A stretch of DNA of 64,000 nt, from assembly GCA_949519155.1 (NCBI GenBank), contig CATIQU010000035.1, positions 310,001 through 374,000 on the forward strand, read 5' to 3'. The DNA is from Polaribacter sp. SA4-10 (GTDB lineage Bacteria > Bacteroidota > Bacteroidia > Flavobacteriales > Flavobacteriaceae). Numbering within the stretch: position 1 is the stretch's first letter; each line of letters opens with the position of its first letter. The notes below the pieces were generated by a model. That model made no database searches. It was not told the DNA's origin and was given only the letters and a program-made list of their open reading frames with translations. Shown here in pieces: positions 46,115 to 56,106 of this stretch. A program made the position numbers and the translations under genes.

Positions 46115-48235
46115 ATGAAAAAATTAAGCATCCTATTGTTTTCATTTGTTTTCATTGCTGGAGTCAGTTTTGCACAGCAACAAACAAAACAAGGACACAC
46201 AAATCAAAATAAATTCAAACAGTTAAAAGATGAGTTGGCAACACCAAATAGCCAACATACTGCTTCTGGTGCCCCTGGTGTAGAATACACGCAACAGAAA
46301 GTAGATTACAACATGGACATTGTTTTGGATGATGACAACCAACGAATTTATGGAAATGAAACCATTACCTATCACAATAACTCTGTAGATGACCTCGCCT
46401 ATTTATGGGTGCAGTTAGACCAGAACATGCGTGCTGCAGATTCTAAAACGCCAGACATTCAACCGAATAAAATGCCTACTAAACTGAGTAAAAGCAGGTT
46501 TGATAGAAGTTTTCCTTCAGAAGCTTTCGATGGAGGTTTTAAAATTGAAGGGGTCACCAATCTTGATGGTTCCGATGTATCGTACACCATTAATCAAACC
46601 ATGATGCGTATCAATCTTACCACACCTTTGGCATCTGGTACTACTTTTGAATTCAAAATAAAATGGTGGTACAACATCAACAATCATAGAACCCAAGGCG
46701 GAAGATCTGGTTATGAGCATTTTCCTGATGGTAACAACAATTATGTAATTGCACAATTTTATCCAAGAATGTGTGTATATGATAATGTAGAAGGGTGGCA
46801 AAATGACCAGTTTTGGGGACGCAGTGAATTTGCTTTAGAATTTGGAGATTTTACAGTAAACATTACCACTCCTGAAGACCATATGTTGGGCGCAACGGGT
46901 GTTTTATTGAATGAGAAGGAAGTTTTGACAAGAAAGCAATTAAAAAAATTAGCGAAAGCTAAAAAATCTTTTTACAAAATTGTCATCATTCAATCTCAAA
47001 AAGAAGCTGAAGAAGTAGAACAAAAAAGAGCAACGAAAACTAAAACTTGGAAATTTAAAGCAACCAACGTAAGAGATTATGCGTTTGCAAGTTCAAGAAA
47101 ATTTATTTGGGACGGAATGGCTGTAGATATTAATGGAAAGACCGTTATGGCTTATTCATACTACTCAAGAGAAGCAAACCCTTTATATGGTGATCACTCT
47201 ACAAAAGCGGTGGCGCAAACTTTAAAAACCTATTCAGAGTATACTTTTGATTACCCATACCACAAAGCGATTTCTGTAGATGGACAAATGGGAATGGAAT
47301 ATCCACAAATTTGTTTCAATCCTGGAAGACCAGATGCTGACGGAACGTATTCTGACCGTGTAAAATACAGAATGATTAAAGTAACCATTCATGAAGTTGG
47401 ACATAACTTTTTTCCAATGATTGTAAATTCGGATGAAAGACAATGGACTTGGATGGATGAGGGATTGAATTCGTATATGGAAATGTTAGCTGAATTGGCC
47501 TATGACAAAGATTTTCCAATTACTAGAGGATATCCAAAAAACATTGTTCGTTATATGAATGGGGATCAATCTAAAATTGCTCCTATTATGTCTAAAGGAG
47601 ATCATGTGTATAGCTTTGGTAGCAATGCCTACGGGAAACCAGCTACTGCATTATGGATTCTTCGTGAAACCATTATGGGGAAAGAATTGTTTGATCATGC
47701 TTTTAAAACCTATTCGCAACGTTGGAAGTTTAAACACCCAACACCTGCCGATTTCTTTCGTTCTATGGAAGATGCTTCTGCAATGGATTTAGATTGGTTT
47801 TGGAGAGGATGGTTCTACACGACAGATGTTACCGATATTGGAATTCAGAGTGTAAGAAAGTTTCAGACGAAAACAGGTGAAGAGGATGCTGTGGAGTTTA
47901 TTGAAGACACAACGGATGGTTTGGCTTTTGCTAAAAAAGACGCTAATTCAAAATTTCACTACGAAATTACCTACAATAAACCCGGTGGATTGGTAATGCC
48001 AATCATTGTAAAGTTTACGTATGAGGATGGTTCTACAGAGAGAAAAACCTATCCAGCACAAATTTGGAGATATAATGACAAAGAAATTACAAAAACCTTC
48101 TCTTCTGAAAAGGAAATTACAAAAATTGCATTGGATCCAGATTTAGAAACTGCAGATGTAGATACTTCAAACAACAGTTTTCCAAGAAAAGAACAAACGA
48201 AGTTTACAAAGTTTAAAAAGAAAATGAAAGGTTAA
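46115..48235 (+). CDS. M1-family metallo-aminopeptidase, secreted (copy 1)
   Basis: 706 residues with a signal peptide ending VSFAQ. The zinc site HEVGHNFF...E (near 425-450; 18 residues between second His and the zinc Glu, MDEGLN) is complete, and GMEYPQICF is the substrate-binding GxMEN-like element. A C-terminal beta domain follows and ends PRKEQTKFTKFKKKMKG. It removes N-terminal residues from peptides in the periplasm or at the surface. The downstream gene is a close paralogue. Confidence 0.92.
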   Translation: MKKLSILLFSFVFIAGVSFAQQQTKQGHTNQNKFKQLKDELATPNSQHTASGAPGVEYTQQKVDYNMDIVLDDDNQRIYGNETITYHNNSVDDLAYLWVQLDQNMRAADSKTPDIQPNKMPTKLSKSRFDRSFPSEAFDGGFKIEGVTNLDGSDVSYTINQTMMRINLTTPLASGTTFEFKIKWWYNINNHRTQGGRSGYEHFPDGNNNYVIAQFYPRMCVYDNVEGWQNDQFWGRSEFALEFGDFTVNITTPEDHMLGATGVLLNEKEVLTRKQLKKLAKAKKSFYKIVIIQSQKEAEEVEQKRATKTKTWKFKATNVRDYAFASSRKFIWDGMAVDINGKTVMAYSYYSREANPLYGDHSTKAVAQTLKTYSEYTFDYPYHKAISVDGQMGMEYPQICFNPGRPDADGTYSDRVKYRMIKVTIHEVGHNFFPMIVNSDERQWTWMDEGLNSYMEMLAELAYDKDFPITRGYPKNIVRYMNGDQSKIAPIMSKGDHVYSFGSNAYGKPATALWILRETIMGKELFDHAFKTYSQRWKFKHPTPADFFRSMEDASAMDLDWFWRGWFYTTDVTDIGIQSVRKFQTKTGEEDAVEFIEDTTDGLAFAKKDANSKFHYEITYNKPGGLVMPIIVKFTYEDGSTERKTYPAQIWRYNDKEITKTFSSEKEITKIALDPDLETADVDTSNNSFPRKEQTKFTKFKKKMKG

Positions 48236-48254
48236 AAAAACACCTTTATCTCAT

Positions 48255-48290
48255 AAAAAGCGAAATCATGTTGATTTCGCTTTTTTTATG
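48255..48290 (+). terminator. Terminator of M1 peptidase copy 1
   Basis: AAAAGCGAAATCA (48256-48268) and TGATTTCGCTTTT (48272-48284) form a 13 bp stem with a TGT loop, followed by Ts. Confidence 0.9.
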
Positions 48291-48399
48291 CACGGTTTTA
48301 AAAATTTATTTAATAAATATTTGTTAATTTTTTAACATTTTTTAACTCATTTAAATAGGAATTCTTAATTTAGACGACATTTCAAAAAAAACAAAAAAA

Positions 48400-50604
48400 A
48401 TGAGAAAATTATCTGTACTCGTATTTTCACTCTTCTTTGTGGCAACTGCATCTTTTGCACAAGCGCCCGAAAAAGAAAAGAAGGAAACACAACAAGGACA
48501 CACCGATCAAAACAAATTCAGACAAATGAAGGATGTTTTGGCAACTCCAGACACGCAGCATGCTGCATCAGGAGCTCCAGGAAACCAATACACACAACAA
48601 AAAGTAGATTATGTAATGGACATTCGTTTGGATGAAAATGCTAATCGTATTTATGGTGATGAAAACATTACGTATCACAACAATTCTAAAGATGTTTTAG
48701 ACTATTTATGGGTACAATTAGATCAGAACATGAGAGCGGATGATTCTAAAACACCTTTGGCAAAATCTGGTGGAACCTCTCTTTTTATTACTCCAGAGAA
48801 GTTTCAGAGTACCTATATGAATGAAAAGAAAGGATTTGGTTTTAACATTACTGCTGTAGAAAGTAATGGCACTCCCCTATCTCATTTCATCAACAGAACT
48901 ATGATGCGTGTAAATTTACCAAAAGCGTTACAGCCTGGTGAAGCATTTAAATTTCGTATTGCTTGGAATTATAAAATTAACGACATTAATAAAGACGGAG
49001 GAAGATCTGGTTTAGAGGCTTTTCCTGACGGAAACAACAACTATACCATTGCACAATTTTTTCCAAGATTGGCAGTCTATAACAACGTTGAAGGATGGCA
49101 AAACATGCAATTCTGGGGACGCAGTGAATGGGCGTTAGAATTTGGAAGTTATGATGTAAAAATTACGGTTCCTGCAGATCATATTTTAGATGCAACAGGA
49201 GATTTACAAAATGAGAAAAAAGTATTGTCTAAAAAACAACGTCAACGTTTTGAAAAAGCAAGAAAAACTTTTGACAACCCTGTTTTAATTGTAACGCAAG
49301 CGGAAGCGGAGGCTGCAGAAAAAGGGCGTGCTACTGGAACAAAAACATGGCACTTTAAAGCAGATAAAGTGCGTGATTTTGCTTTTGCTACTTCAAGAAA
49401 ATACATTTGGGATGCCATGGCAACCAATGTAAATGGAAAAACAGTAATGGCGGTTTCTATGTATCCGAAAGAAGGAAACCCATTATGGGAAGAGCACTCT
49501 ACGAGAGCGGTTGCTACCACTCTTATTGAGTACTCTAAACTTACGTTTGACTACCCATACTCGAAAGCAATTTCTGTGCATTCTGAAAGACAAGGAATGG
49601 AATATCCAATGATTTGTTTCAACTTTGGAAGACCAAATCCTGATGGAACCTATTCTGACAGAACCAAAAAAGGAATGTTAGGGGTTATTATTCATGAAGT
49701 TGGACACAACTTCTTTCCAATGATTGTGAACTCTGATGAGAGACAATGGACTTGGATGGATGAAGGTTTGAATTCTTTCGTAGAAATTTTAGCTGAAGAT
49801 GTGTATGATGCAGAATTGTTTGCATCCAACCCAACCAAAGAAATTACGCGTTATATGGGCGGAGATCAATCGAACATCTCTCCAATTATGTCGCAAGGAG
49901 ATTATGTAAAGCAATTTGGACCGAATGCCTATTCGAAACCAGCTGCTGGATTGTACATGCTAAGAAAGACCATTATGGGGCCTGAATTGTTTGACCACGC
50001 ATTTAGAACCTATTCTAAAAGATGGATGTTTAAACACCCAACACCAGCCGATTTCTTCCGTTCTATGGAAGATGCTTCTGGAATGGATTTAGATTGGTTC
50101 TGGAGAGGATGGTTCTATACTACGGATGTAACGGATATCGGAATTAAAGCTGTGAAACCATTATATTTAACTGACAAGCCAAACGAAAGAATGACCAAAA
50201 TAAAAGAACAATACAAGGAGTATTTTGACAGCCTTGGAGACTTGGTATATATTACAGATAAAAAGGAAGATGCCAATGCGAAAGCGATGGATACCTATGT
50301 GGACGGTAAAGAGGTGCCTTCTTTTATCTATTCTGTTGAGTTTGAAAAGCCAGGTGGATTGGTGATGCCAATCATCGTAGAATTAACCTATGCGGATGGA
50401 ACTACGGAAAGACAAACCTTCCCTGCTCAGATTTGGATGCAGAACGATACTTCTGTAAAAAGAGTGTTCTCTTCTACTCAAGAAATTATGAGTTTTAAAT
50501 TAGATCCAGATGAAGAAACTGCTGATGTAGATACTTCGAACAACAGCTGGCCTAAAAAGGAAGCGACAAAATTTGAAAACTTCAAAAACAAAGTAAAAGG
50601 ATAA
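48400..50604 (+). CDS. M1-family metallo-aminopeptidase, secreted (copy 2)
   Basis: 734 residues, with signal peptide ending TASFAQ. The same zinc motif (HEVGHNFF, then MDEGLN with 18 residues spacing; near 432-456) and GMEYPMICF occur. It aligns with copy 1 over its full length, with long identical blocks such as HPTPADFFRSMEDAS and DLDWFWRGWFYTTDVTDIGI. A 28-residue excess lies mainly before the C-terminal domain, where a KIKEQYKEYFDSLGDLVY insert occurs. The pair is a tandem duplication that has begun to diverge. It has its own terminator. Confidence 0.92.
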   Translation: MRKLSVLVFSLFFVATASFAQAPEKEKKETQQGHTDQNKFRQMKDVLATPDTQHAASGAPGNQYTQQKVDYVMDIRLDENANRIYGDENITYHNNSKDVLDYLWVQLDQNMRADDSKTPLAKSGGTSLFITPEKFQSTYMNEKKGFGFNITAVESNGTPLSHFINRTMMRVNLPKALQPGEAFKFRIAWNYKINDINKDGGRSGLEAFPDGNNNYTIAQFFPRLAVYNNVEGWQNMQFWGRSEWALEFGSYDVKITVPADHILDATGDLQNEKKVLSKKQRQRFEKARKTFDNPVLIVTQAEAEAAEKGRATGTKTWHFKADKVRDFAFATSRKYIWDAMATNVNGKTVMAVSMYPKEGNPLWEEHSTRAVATTLIEYSKLTFDYPYSKAISVHSERQGMEYPMICFNFGRPNPDGTYSDRTKKGMLGVIIHEVGHNFFPMIVNSDERQWTWMDEGLNSFVEILAEDVYDAELFASNPTKEITRYMGGDQSNISPIMSQGDYVKQFGPNAYSKPAAGLYMLRKTIMGPELFDHAFRTYSKRWMFKHPTPADFFRSMEDASGMDLDWFWRGWFYTTDVTDIGIKAVKPLYLTDKPNERMTKIKEQYKEYFDSLGDLVYITDKKEDANAKAMDTYVDGKEVPSFIYSVEFEKPGGLVMPIIVELTYADGTTERQTFPAQIWMQNDTSVKRVFSSTQEIMSFKLDPDEETADVDTSNNSWPKKEATKFENFKNKVKG

Positions 50605-50627
50605 TCCTTCTTTTTACTGAATCTTAC

Positions 50628-50658
50628 AACTCCAACGAATTTCGTTGGAGTTTTTTTT
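50628..50658 (+). terminator. Terminator of M1 peptidase copy 2
   Basis: AACTCCAACGA (50628-50638) and TCGTTGGAGTT (50642-50652) form an 11 bp stem with a 3 nt loop, followed by a T tract. Confidence 0.92.
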
Positions 50659-50755
50659 GCTTTCTATTGTGCTTTTAATAGTGTTGTTATCGTTGAATGC
50701 TTTTATTAAATTCAGAAAAAAAGCAATGAAAATATAAATATACATTTATTTTTTG

Positions 50756-50763
50756 TATGTTTG
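50756..50763 (+). promoter_or_regulatory. Bacteroidota -7 box (TATGTTTG) of the integrase gene
   Basis: A perfect TAnnTTTG match ends 7 nt before the ATG of the broken integrase. A transcript starting there would be leaderless. Confidence 0.4.
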
Positions 50764-50770
50764 AATCACC

Positions 50771-51600
50771 ATGAGTTTTAACTTACACTTAGATATCACT
50801 ATTGTAACAAAAAAAGTAATTCTTAACAATACAGTTGTATTATTACTCGTCTTCACTTATAATGATTTTATTATTTCTACCGTAAAATCTTTAAATGGTT
50901 ATTATTGGAGTAAAACTTTACGGGGCTGGGTTACTGAATTTTCTAACAAAAAGCTTTCTCAATTAAAATCGAATACTATTCTTAAACCGCTTTTAATACT
51001 CGATAATTCATTAGCGCTTACATTAAAAAATAAAAAACCAGCAGTTAGACTTTTAATGAATGAATCAAATACATTACTTATTAAAGAGTACACTAAATAT
51101 TTGGAAGGAAAGAGATATAGTACAAGTACGATAAACGTCTATTCTAAATTTCTTAAAGATTTCATTTTATATACACTACCCAAAGCGACAAATGAGTTAA
51201 ATAACAGAGACGTAGAATTGTTTTTAGAAGATGTTTTTATTCCGAAAGAATATAGCATAAATACTCAGCGACAATTTATAAGTGCATTAAAGGTTTTCAC
51301 TGCTTTTTATTCAAAATGTAGTATCAATTCTTTTAAACTTTAAAGACCACGAAAATCTAGGACGCTTCCAGTTGTATTATCTCAAGAAGAAATTATTAGA
51401 TTATTGAAAGTAACTAAAAATTTAAAACACAGGGCTTCTTTGGCCTTGATTTACTCCTCTGGGTTTCGTGTTGATGAGCTTATTGATCTCGAATTAAAAG
51501 ATATTGATTTAGACAGAAATCAAATTTTAATTAAGAATGCAAAAGGCAGATTCGAAATATAGTAGTGCAAAAAATCATCAAGAAGATCAAACAGTTTTAG
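50771..51600 (+). pseudogene. Tyrosine recombinase (XerC/D-like integrase), broken and truncated
   Basis: The first frame (190 residues) holds an N-terminal arm and the SAM-like core-binding domain (LIKEYTKYLEGKRYSTSTIN, then INTQRQFISALKVFTAF). It ends at an in-frame TAA (51341-51343). The same frame then continues RPRKSRTLPVVLSQEEIIRL and ALIYSSGFRVDELIDLELKD, the start of the catalytic domain with its first arginine, up to AKGRFEI and a TAG (51560-51562). A small deletion near 51550 has shifted the frame; IVVQKIIKKIKQF follows in another frame. The HxxR box and the tyrosine are missing, so the protein cannot recombine DNA. Confidence 0.85.
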
Positions 51601-51873
51601 AAATTGATATCTGATAACGAGTAATCGTTTCAGTTTCTTTAACGGCACAAGCGAGAAGCTTGCAGGGCAATGATGGATTGTGCTAAAATACATTTCGTAT
51701 TAAGATCTATAAAAATGATACAAACTCAAATAAGGAAGCTTTGCGGAGCTGAATTTTCTATTTGGTTTTTATTTACTAGTTTTGTAACTAAATACGCCAC
51801 TAGTAAAACACAAAGAGATTATTGGTAAAAGACCAAAATTAACAAACTCTAAAAAGGTTTAAAAATACAAAAA
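51601..51873. other. Non-coding patch with inverted repeats next to the broken integrase
   Basis: No gene was found. TTTACTAGT (51772-51780) and ACTAGTAAA (51799-51807) are a perfect 9 bp inverted repeat with an 18 nt loop. GCACAAGC and GCTTGC near 51643-51661 are also inverted. They could be remnants of an attachment site, but no matching partner was seen. Confidence 0.35.
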
Positions 51874-52910
51874 ATGAAAACAAAGAATTTCCTAATGACA
51901 GTAGTTGCAATCTTAGGCTTAGCATCAGTAATAATGGCAAAAAACAGCACATCTTACATAGTTGTAAATGGATCAGATGCTTGTTATTCATTTACTGGCG
52001 ATGCTACAGATGAAAGTGCTGGCACGAACAATGGGGTAGTAAACGGTGCTACTTTAACTGCTGGTAAGGATGGAGTCGAGAATACAGCATATTCGTTTAA
52101 TGGAATAAATAATACTATTAATTTTTCGACTCCTTTTTTAGGAGGAACTCAAGCGAGTGAATTTTCATGTCATGTGCGCCTTAATGTGAGTGACATTTCT
52201 AATGCTCCTAATATATGGGGAAAACCTTGTCTTGGGGTGAAGTAAACTTTTCACTCACTACTAATGGTGCCATTTTGTTTAAATGGGCTAATAATGTTAC
52301 GGGAAACAAATATTCTTCAATACAAAGTGACAATGATATAATAAGTGAAAACACTTGGTATGATATTGTTGTTGTTTATCAAAACTCTGGTGCTGAAATT
52401 TATGTGAATGGACAATCGGTAACAACAAATTTAGAATGGCTAGCTCAAGGTGGCAGTGTTCTTTCTACTTCTCAAATAGAGGCTTCTTGTAATTTTGTAC
52501 AAGATGATAACTCATCTATGATTGGGGCTCGGATTACTGGGGGTAATCTCGGTAACTATTTTAATGGGATTATTGATCAATTTTGTATTTGGAATCGTAT
52601 TTTAACTCAACAAGAAATAAATGAAATTTATAATAACACTACACTTACAACTAACTAATCCTTTGAAAGTGAATTATTTATAGCATATCCAAATCCAGTT
52701 AAAAACTATTTGAATTTAAAAATTAGCAGTAATCATATAGGTTCAAAATATATAATATATAATAGCCTTGGAAATGTTATTATCTCTGGGGAAATTAATT
52801 CGGAATTCAGTTTAATTGATATGAATAACATTTACAAAGGTCTTTATTTTTTAAAAATCGGCAATAACTTAAATACAGCTTATAAAAAAATTAAAGTTAT
52901 GACTTACTAG
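51874..52910 (+). pseudogene. LamG-type secreted protein with T9SS tail, broken by a frameshift and a stop
   Basis: The first frame (51874-52245) has a signal peptide (about 1-22) and the first half of a concanavalin A-like LamG domain (CYSFTGDATDESAGTNNGVV). It ends early near 52230 with NAPNIWGKPCLGVK. In the next frame the domain carries on (TLSWGEVNFSLTTNG, then WYDIVVVYQNSGAEIYVNG, then GIIDQFCIWNRILTQQEINE) to TAA 52656-52658. The same frame after the stop reads ELFIAYPNPVKNYLNLKI and the rest of a T9SS type A sorting domain, ending at TAG 52910. One missing A in GGGGAAAACC and one nonsense codon explain it. No catalytic domain was seen. Confidence 0.8.
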
Positions 52911-53035
52911 GAAATACTAAAAGCAGATAATAATAGAAATTTAAACAAACCTATTTAGGGGAAACTCACAAAATCGAGAAGTCTACATATAACACCTCTT
53001 TACATTACTCAATTAATATTCAGAAACAGAATGCG

Positions 53036-53074
53036 CACAAAAAAACTCAAGACACATCGTCTTGAGTTTTTTTT
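53036..53074. terminator. Bidirectional terminator between the LamG pseudogene and the susCD operon
   Basis: AAAAACTCAAGAC (53041-53053) and GTCTTGAGTTTTT (53059-53071) form a 13 bp stem with a 5 nt loop and homopolymer flanks on both sides. Confidence 0.92.
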
Positions 53075-53124
53075 TATATGGAGCAACCGCACAAAGAAGG
53101 TTGCTTATTATTTAGAAAATAACC

Positions 53125-54039
53125 TTATTCTAAGGTGATGATAAACCACCAATCAAAAGTAGCATCTGCATCCGTTGTTTTCAAAATCATTTCGTTAGGA
53201 GTTTCTCTATCAAAAATTTGATATTGATGATTTCCACCCGTATAATACCCCATAAAGGCAGTTCCCGAAAGACTAATCGTTTCTGTCCCTCCTGGAGCTG
53301 TTAATGTCCAAGTAGCAGCATAATCGTCAAAAGCATAGTTTTCGATATCTGCTCCGTTTACATTTCCAGAAGCATTGGGTCCTAAATCATTTACAGTAAA
53401 AGGATCTCTTCCAAAAATAGTTCCGTTGGTAACGTGTGTAAACGTACCATCAGAAGTAAACGTAAAACGATCGTCATACATTCCAAGTCCCACTTTTTCT
53501 TCTGGACCAGCACCGTACCATTCTGTTAAAATATCTCCACCTACGGGGCCTAAACCAAAATGTTGATTTTTTGCCGAGTGAATTTTCCAAGTTCTAGAAG
53601 TTACAGCTGTAGGGTCTGCTGCATCGTATCCATACAACTTTGCAATTAGATCTACAGGAGGTGCATAGGTAGACAATACTTCTACTTCTATGGATTTACT
53701 TGAAGTAACTCCAGCCGTTCCATAAGCAACAACAGTTACCGTGTAAGTATTTAGTCCTAAAGAACTAAAGCTAATGCTATTGTTTCCAGATAAAGAAACG
53801 GTTTCTGAACCGTTAAATACATATTTGTAAGAAACGGCATTGTCTGCTGTTGATGTAAAATGAACAACACCACTACCATCTCCATTCGGATTTGCAGCAT
53901 CTGCACCTACAATTTCACTTGTAATTACAATGTTTGAAGGCGTTACAATGTCTCCAAAAGAATACTCGTCTTCTTGACAGCCTAAAAAGGTGAAAACAAC
54001 TGCAAACAATACTGTTTTTATATAATTAATATTTTTCAT
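53125..54039 (-). CDS. PKD-domain surface lipoprotein of the laminarin locus
   Basis: 304 residues. The lipobox FTFLGC places the anchor Cys near residue 21. A PKD-like domain (about 35-125: SYKYVFNGSETVSLSGNNSI, TYTVTVVAYGTAG) precedes a lipocalin-like C-terminal domain (about 145-304: RTWKIHSAKNQHFGLGP, FTFTSDGTFTHVTNG, FDWWFIITLE). Proteins of this build accompany SusCD pairs in Flavobacteriia, and some are annotated as glucan endo-1,3-beta-glucosidases, but no catalytic pair is visible here. It is the last gene of the operon, 10 nt after the SusE-like gene. Confidence 0.8.
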   Translation of the reverse strand: MKNINYIKTVLFAVVFTFLGCQEDEYSFGDIVTPSNIVITSEIVGADAANPNGDGSGVVHFTSTADNAVSYKYVFNGSETVSLSGNNSISFSSLGLNTYTVTVVAYGTAGVTSSKSIEVEVLSTYAPPVDLIAKLYGYDAADPTAVTSRTWKIHSAKNQHFGLGPVGGDILTEWYGAGPEEKVGLGMYDDRFTFTSDGTFTHVTNGTIFGRDPFTVNDLGPNASGNVNGADIENYAFDDYAATWTLTAPGGTETISLSGTAFMGYYTGGNHQYQIFDRETPNEMILKTTDADATFDWWFIITLE

Positions 54040-54049
54040 TGTATTCGTT

Positions 54050-56095
54050 TTAGTTTGTTAATTTTAATTCATCATAGTAGTATACCGTATCATCTCCCCC
54101 ATTTCCAAAGTCAAAAAACACGACAACTCTTACATAATCTGCAGCAGGTGCTCCACTGAAATCATACGTAAGTTCTTCCCAAGAATTTGCACCCGTTGTA
54201 TTTACATCAATTTCGTGGGTAATACTTGCATCTGAGTTTTCAAGTTTTACCTTAACAACAGCACCTACTTTAGGTGACCATGATTTTAGGCTAATATTTG
54301 AATACGTTGTAAAGTCTAAAGGAGTTACAACTTCAAAAAATGTACCTGCCCATGTTTCTGCACCCGTTGGTTTTGTAAATTCAACAACATTCGCTGTCGT
54401 ATTCATTCCGCTAGCATCTGGGTTTGCAATAACTTGCGCAGCAGCATTTCCAAAACTTGTGAATGTTGGTGCTGTTGCTTCAAAATCTTGAAAAGTTAAA
54501 GGAGCAACTACTCCAGAATCATCTACAAGATTGATTTCATCATAGTAATATACAGTATCATCTCCTCCAGTTCCAAAGTCAAAAAACATAACAATTCTAA
54601 CGTAATCTCCTACAGGAGCAGCACTAAAATCGTAGACAAGTTCTTCCCAAGAATTTGCAACGGTGGTTGCTAAATCTAATTCAGTTGTAATACTTGCATC
54701 CGCATTTTCTAATTTTAATTTCACGGTTGCTCCTAATTTTGGAGACCATGTTTTAACGCTTATCTTACTAAAGTTTGTCAAATCTAAAGGTGAAGTAGTT
54801 TCAAAGAAAGTTCCAGCCCATGTTTCTGCTCCAGTTGGTTTTGTTAATTGTGCTACATTCGCTGTTGTGTTTTCTCCAGATTGATCTGGATTCGCAACTA
54901 CTTCTGCTGCTGCATTCCCAAAACTTGTAAATGTTGGTGCAACTCCTTCAAAATCTTGAACCGAACTTGTTACAACACTTGAGGGTGCTTTGTGGAAATA
55001 AATATTATCTATGAACGTAGTACCTGCAGCCCATGCATCACCAACAAATTTTAACTGATGAATGTCGGCTACTGTTAAGCCTTGATCTGTAAATGCAGAT
55101 ACCGGAATATCAATACTGTTCCAAACATTTGGAGTTAAATCTGTCCATACTGGTTTCTCCCCATTTGATACACTAATTAAAGAAGTTTCAATACGAGTAA
55201 CATCTATAGTCCAAACATCTAAGTGCAAATACTCCATAGATGAAACATCCTGTGGAGCTCCAAATTGAATTCCTTGGTAACTTAAATTCGTATATTGTAA
55301 AATTTCGTCTCCACTTATATCGAAAGTACCCCAAGCACTTCCTTGTCCACCTTGTCCCCAATCTGGAAAAGTATCTGTATTAACAACATCTGTATAAGCT
55401 GAACTATAAATAGAAATTACATCCGAATCATTTCTTGCAGGAGGAGTATCAGCAGAAACAACAGGTGCTAAAATTGCAGTAACTTCAAAATCAACCGTGT
55501 ATTCTGTTGTTTCGATGGCACCACCTTTTGCAATTACTTTTACAGAGTATACCCCAGCATCTGTATATTGATATGATAAACCTTCACCAATGTTTGCAGT
55601 TGCAACGGGTTGTGTTACGCCTGCTTCTCCTGAGTGAAACTCATACATCATGGCAAAGTCTGCCGAAACAGTTACATTTACTTTTTTTGAAACAGCAGCA
55701 TCATTTTCGATGGTCGTCATCAAGTTTTCTGGTGCTCTAAAAGAAACTACGATTGGTTTTGTCAATTCTGTAGCATCACCTTTTGTATTGTAGGCAACTA
55801 ATTTTACGTCATAAGTACCTTCTGCATACACATGTTGTGCATTCTCACCATTTGGTATTCTTAATGGATCTGGTGTTGCATCTCCAAAATGAACATCAAA
55901 AGTAGAAGCTCCATCTGCATTGGGTGTGATGGTTGCCGCTCCAGTATTATCTTGCGTAATGTTAAACAACATCTCTAAGTTGGATGGAGCAGACATGCTG
56001 TCTAAGAAAGACAACTCTCTTACATCGTTATCTGTACAAGCTGCTATCAATAGCAACACTGCAATTGTTTTGTATATATTTTTTATTTTTTTCAT
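54050..56095 (-). CDS. SusE-like multimodular surface glycan-binding lipoprotein
   Basis: 681 residues from ATG 56095; the Met at 56131 would overlap susD and precede the signal. Lipobox LLLIAAC, anchor Cys20. Domains: PKD-like 1 (36-118), PKD-like 2 (122-206), module M (216-370, SDVISIYSSAYT through FIDNIYFHK), and two near-identical ~145-residue beta-sandwich repeats (378-524 and 534-681, each with APTFTSFGNAAA, TKPTGAETWAGTFFE and DDTVYYYDE). The place after susC-susD is that of a SusE-type surface glycan-binding protein. Laminarin as ligand is inferred from the locus. Confidence 0.85.
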   Translation of the reverse strand: MKKIKNIYKTIAVLLLIAACTDNDVRELSFLDSMSAPSNLEMLFNITQDNTGAATITPNADGASTFDVHFGDATPDPLRIPNGENAQHVYAEGTYDVKLVAYNTKGDATELTKPIVVSFRAPENLMTTIENDAAVSKKVNVTVSADFAMMYEFHSGEAGVTQPVATANIGEGLSYQYTDAGVYSVKVIAKGGAIETTEYTVDFEVTAILAPVVSADTPPARNDSDVISIYSSAYTDVVNTDTFPDWGQGGQGSAWGTFDISGDEILQYTNLSYQGIQFGAPQDVSSMEYLHLDVWTIDVTRIETSLISVSNGEKPVWTDLTPNVWNSIDIPVSAFTDQGLTVADIHQLKFVGDAWAAGTTFIDNIYFHKAPSSVVTSSVQDFEGVAPTFTSFGNAAAEVVANPDQSGENTTANVAQLTKPTGAETWAGTFFETTSPLDLTNFSKISVKTWSPKLGATVKLKLENADASITTELDLATTVANSWEELVYDFSAAPVGDYVRIVMFFDFGTGGDDTVYYYDEINLVDDSGVVAPLTFQDFEATAPTFTSFGNAAAQVIANPDASGMNTTANVVEFTKPTGAETWAGTFFEVVTPLDFTTYSNISLKSWSPKVGAVVKVKLENSDASITHEIDVNTTGANSWEELTYDFSGAPAADYVRVVVFFDFGNGGDDTVYYYDELKLTN

Positions 56096-56106
56096 GGTGC
56101 TATATT

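Noticed and set aside
51341..52658. Stop-codon reassignment (TAA read as sense) to explain two in-frame stops
   Set aside because: Intact genes throughout the window end in TAA, and both affected genes also carry frameshifts, so simple decay is the better explanation.
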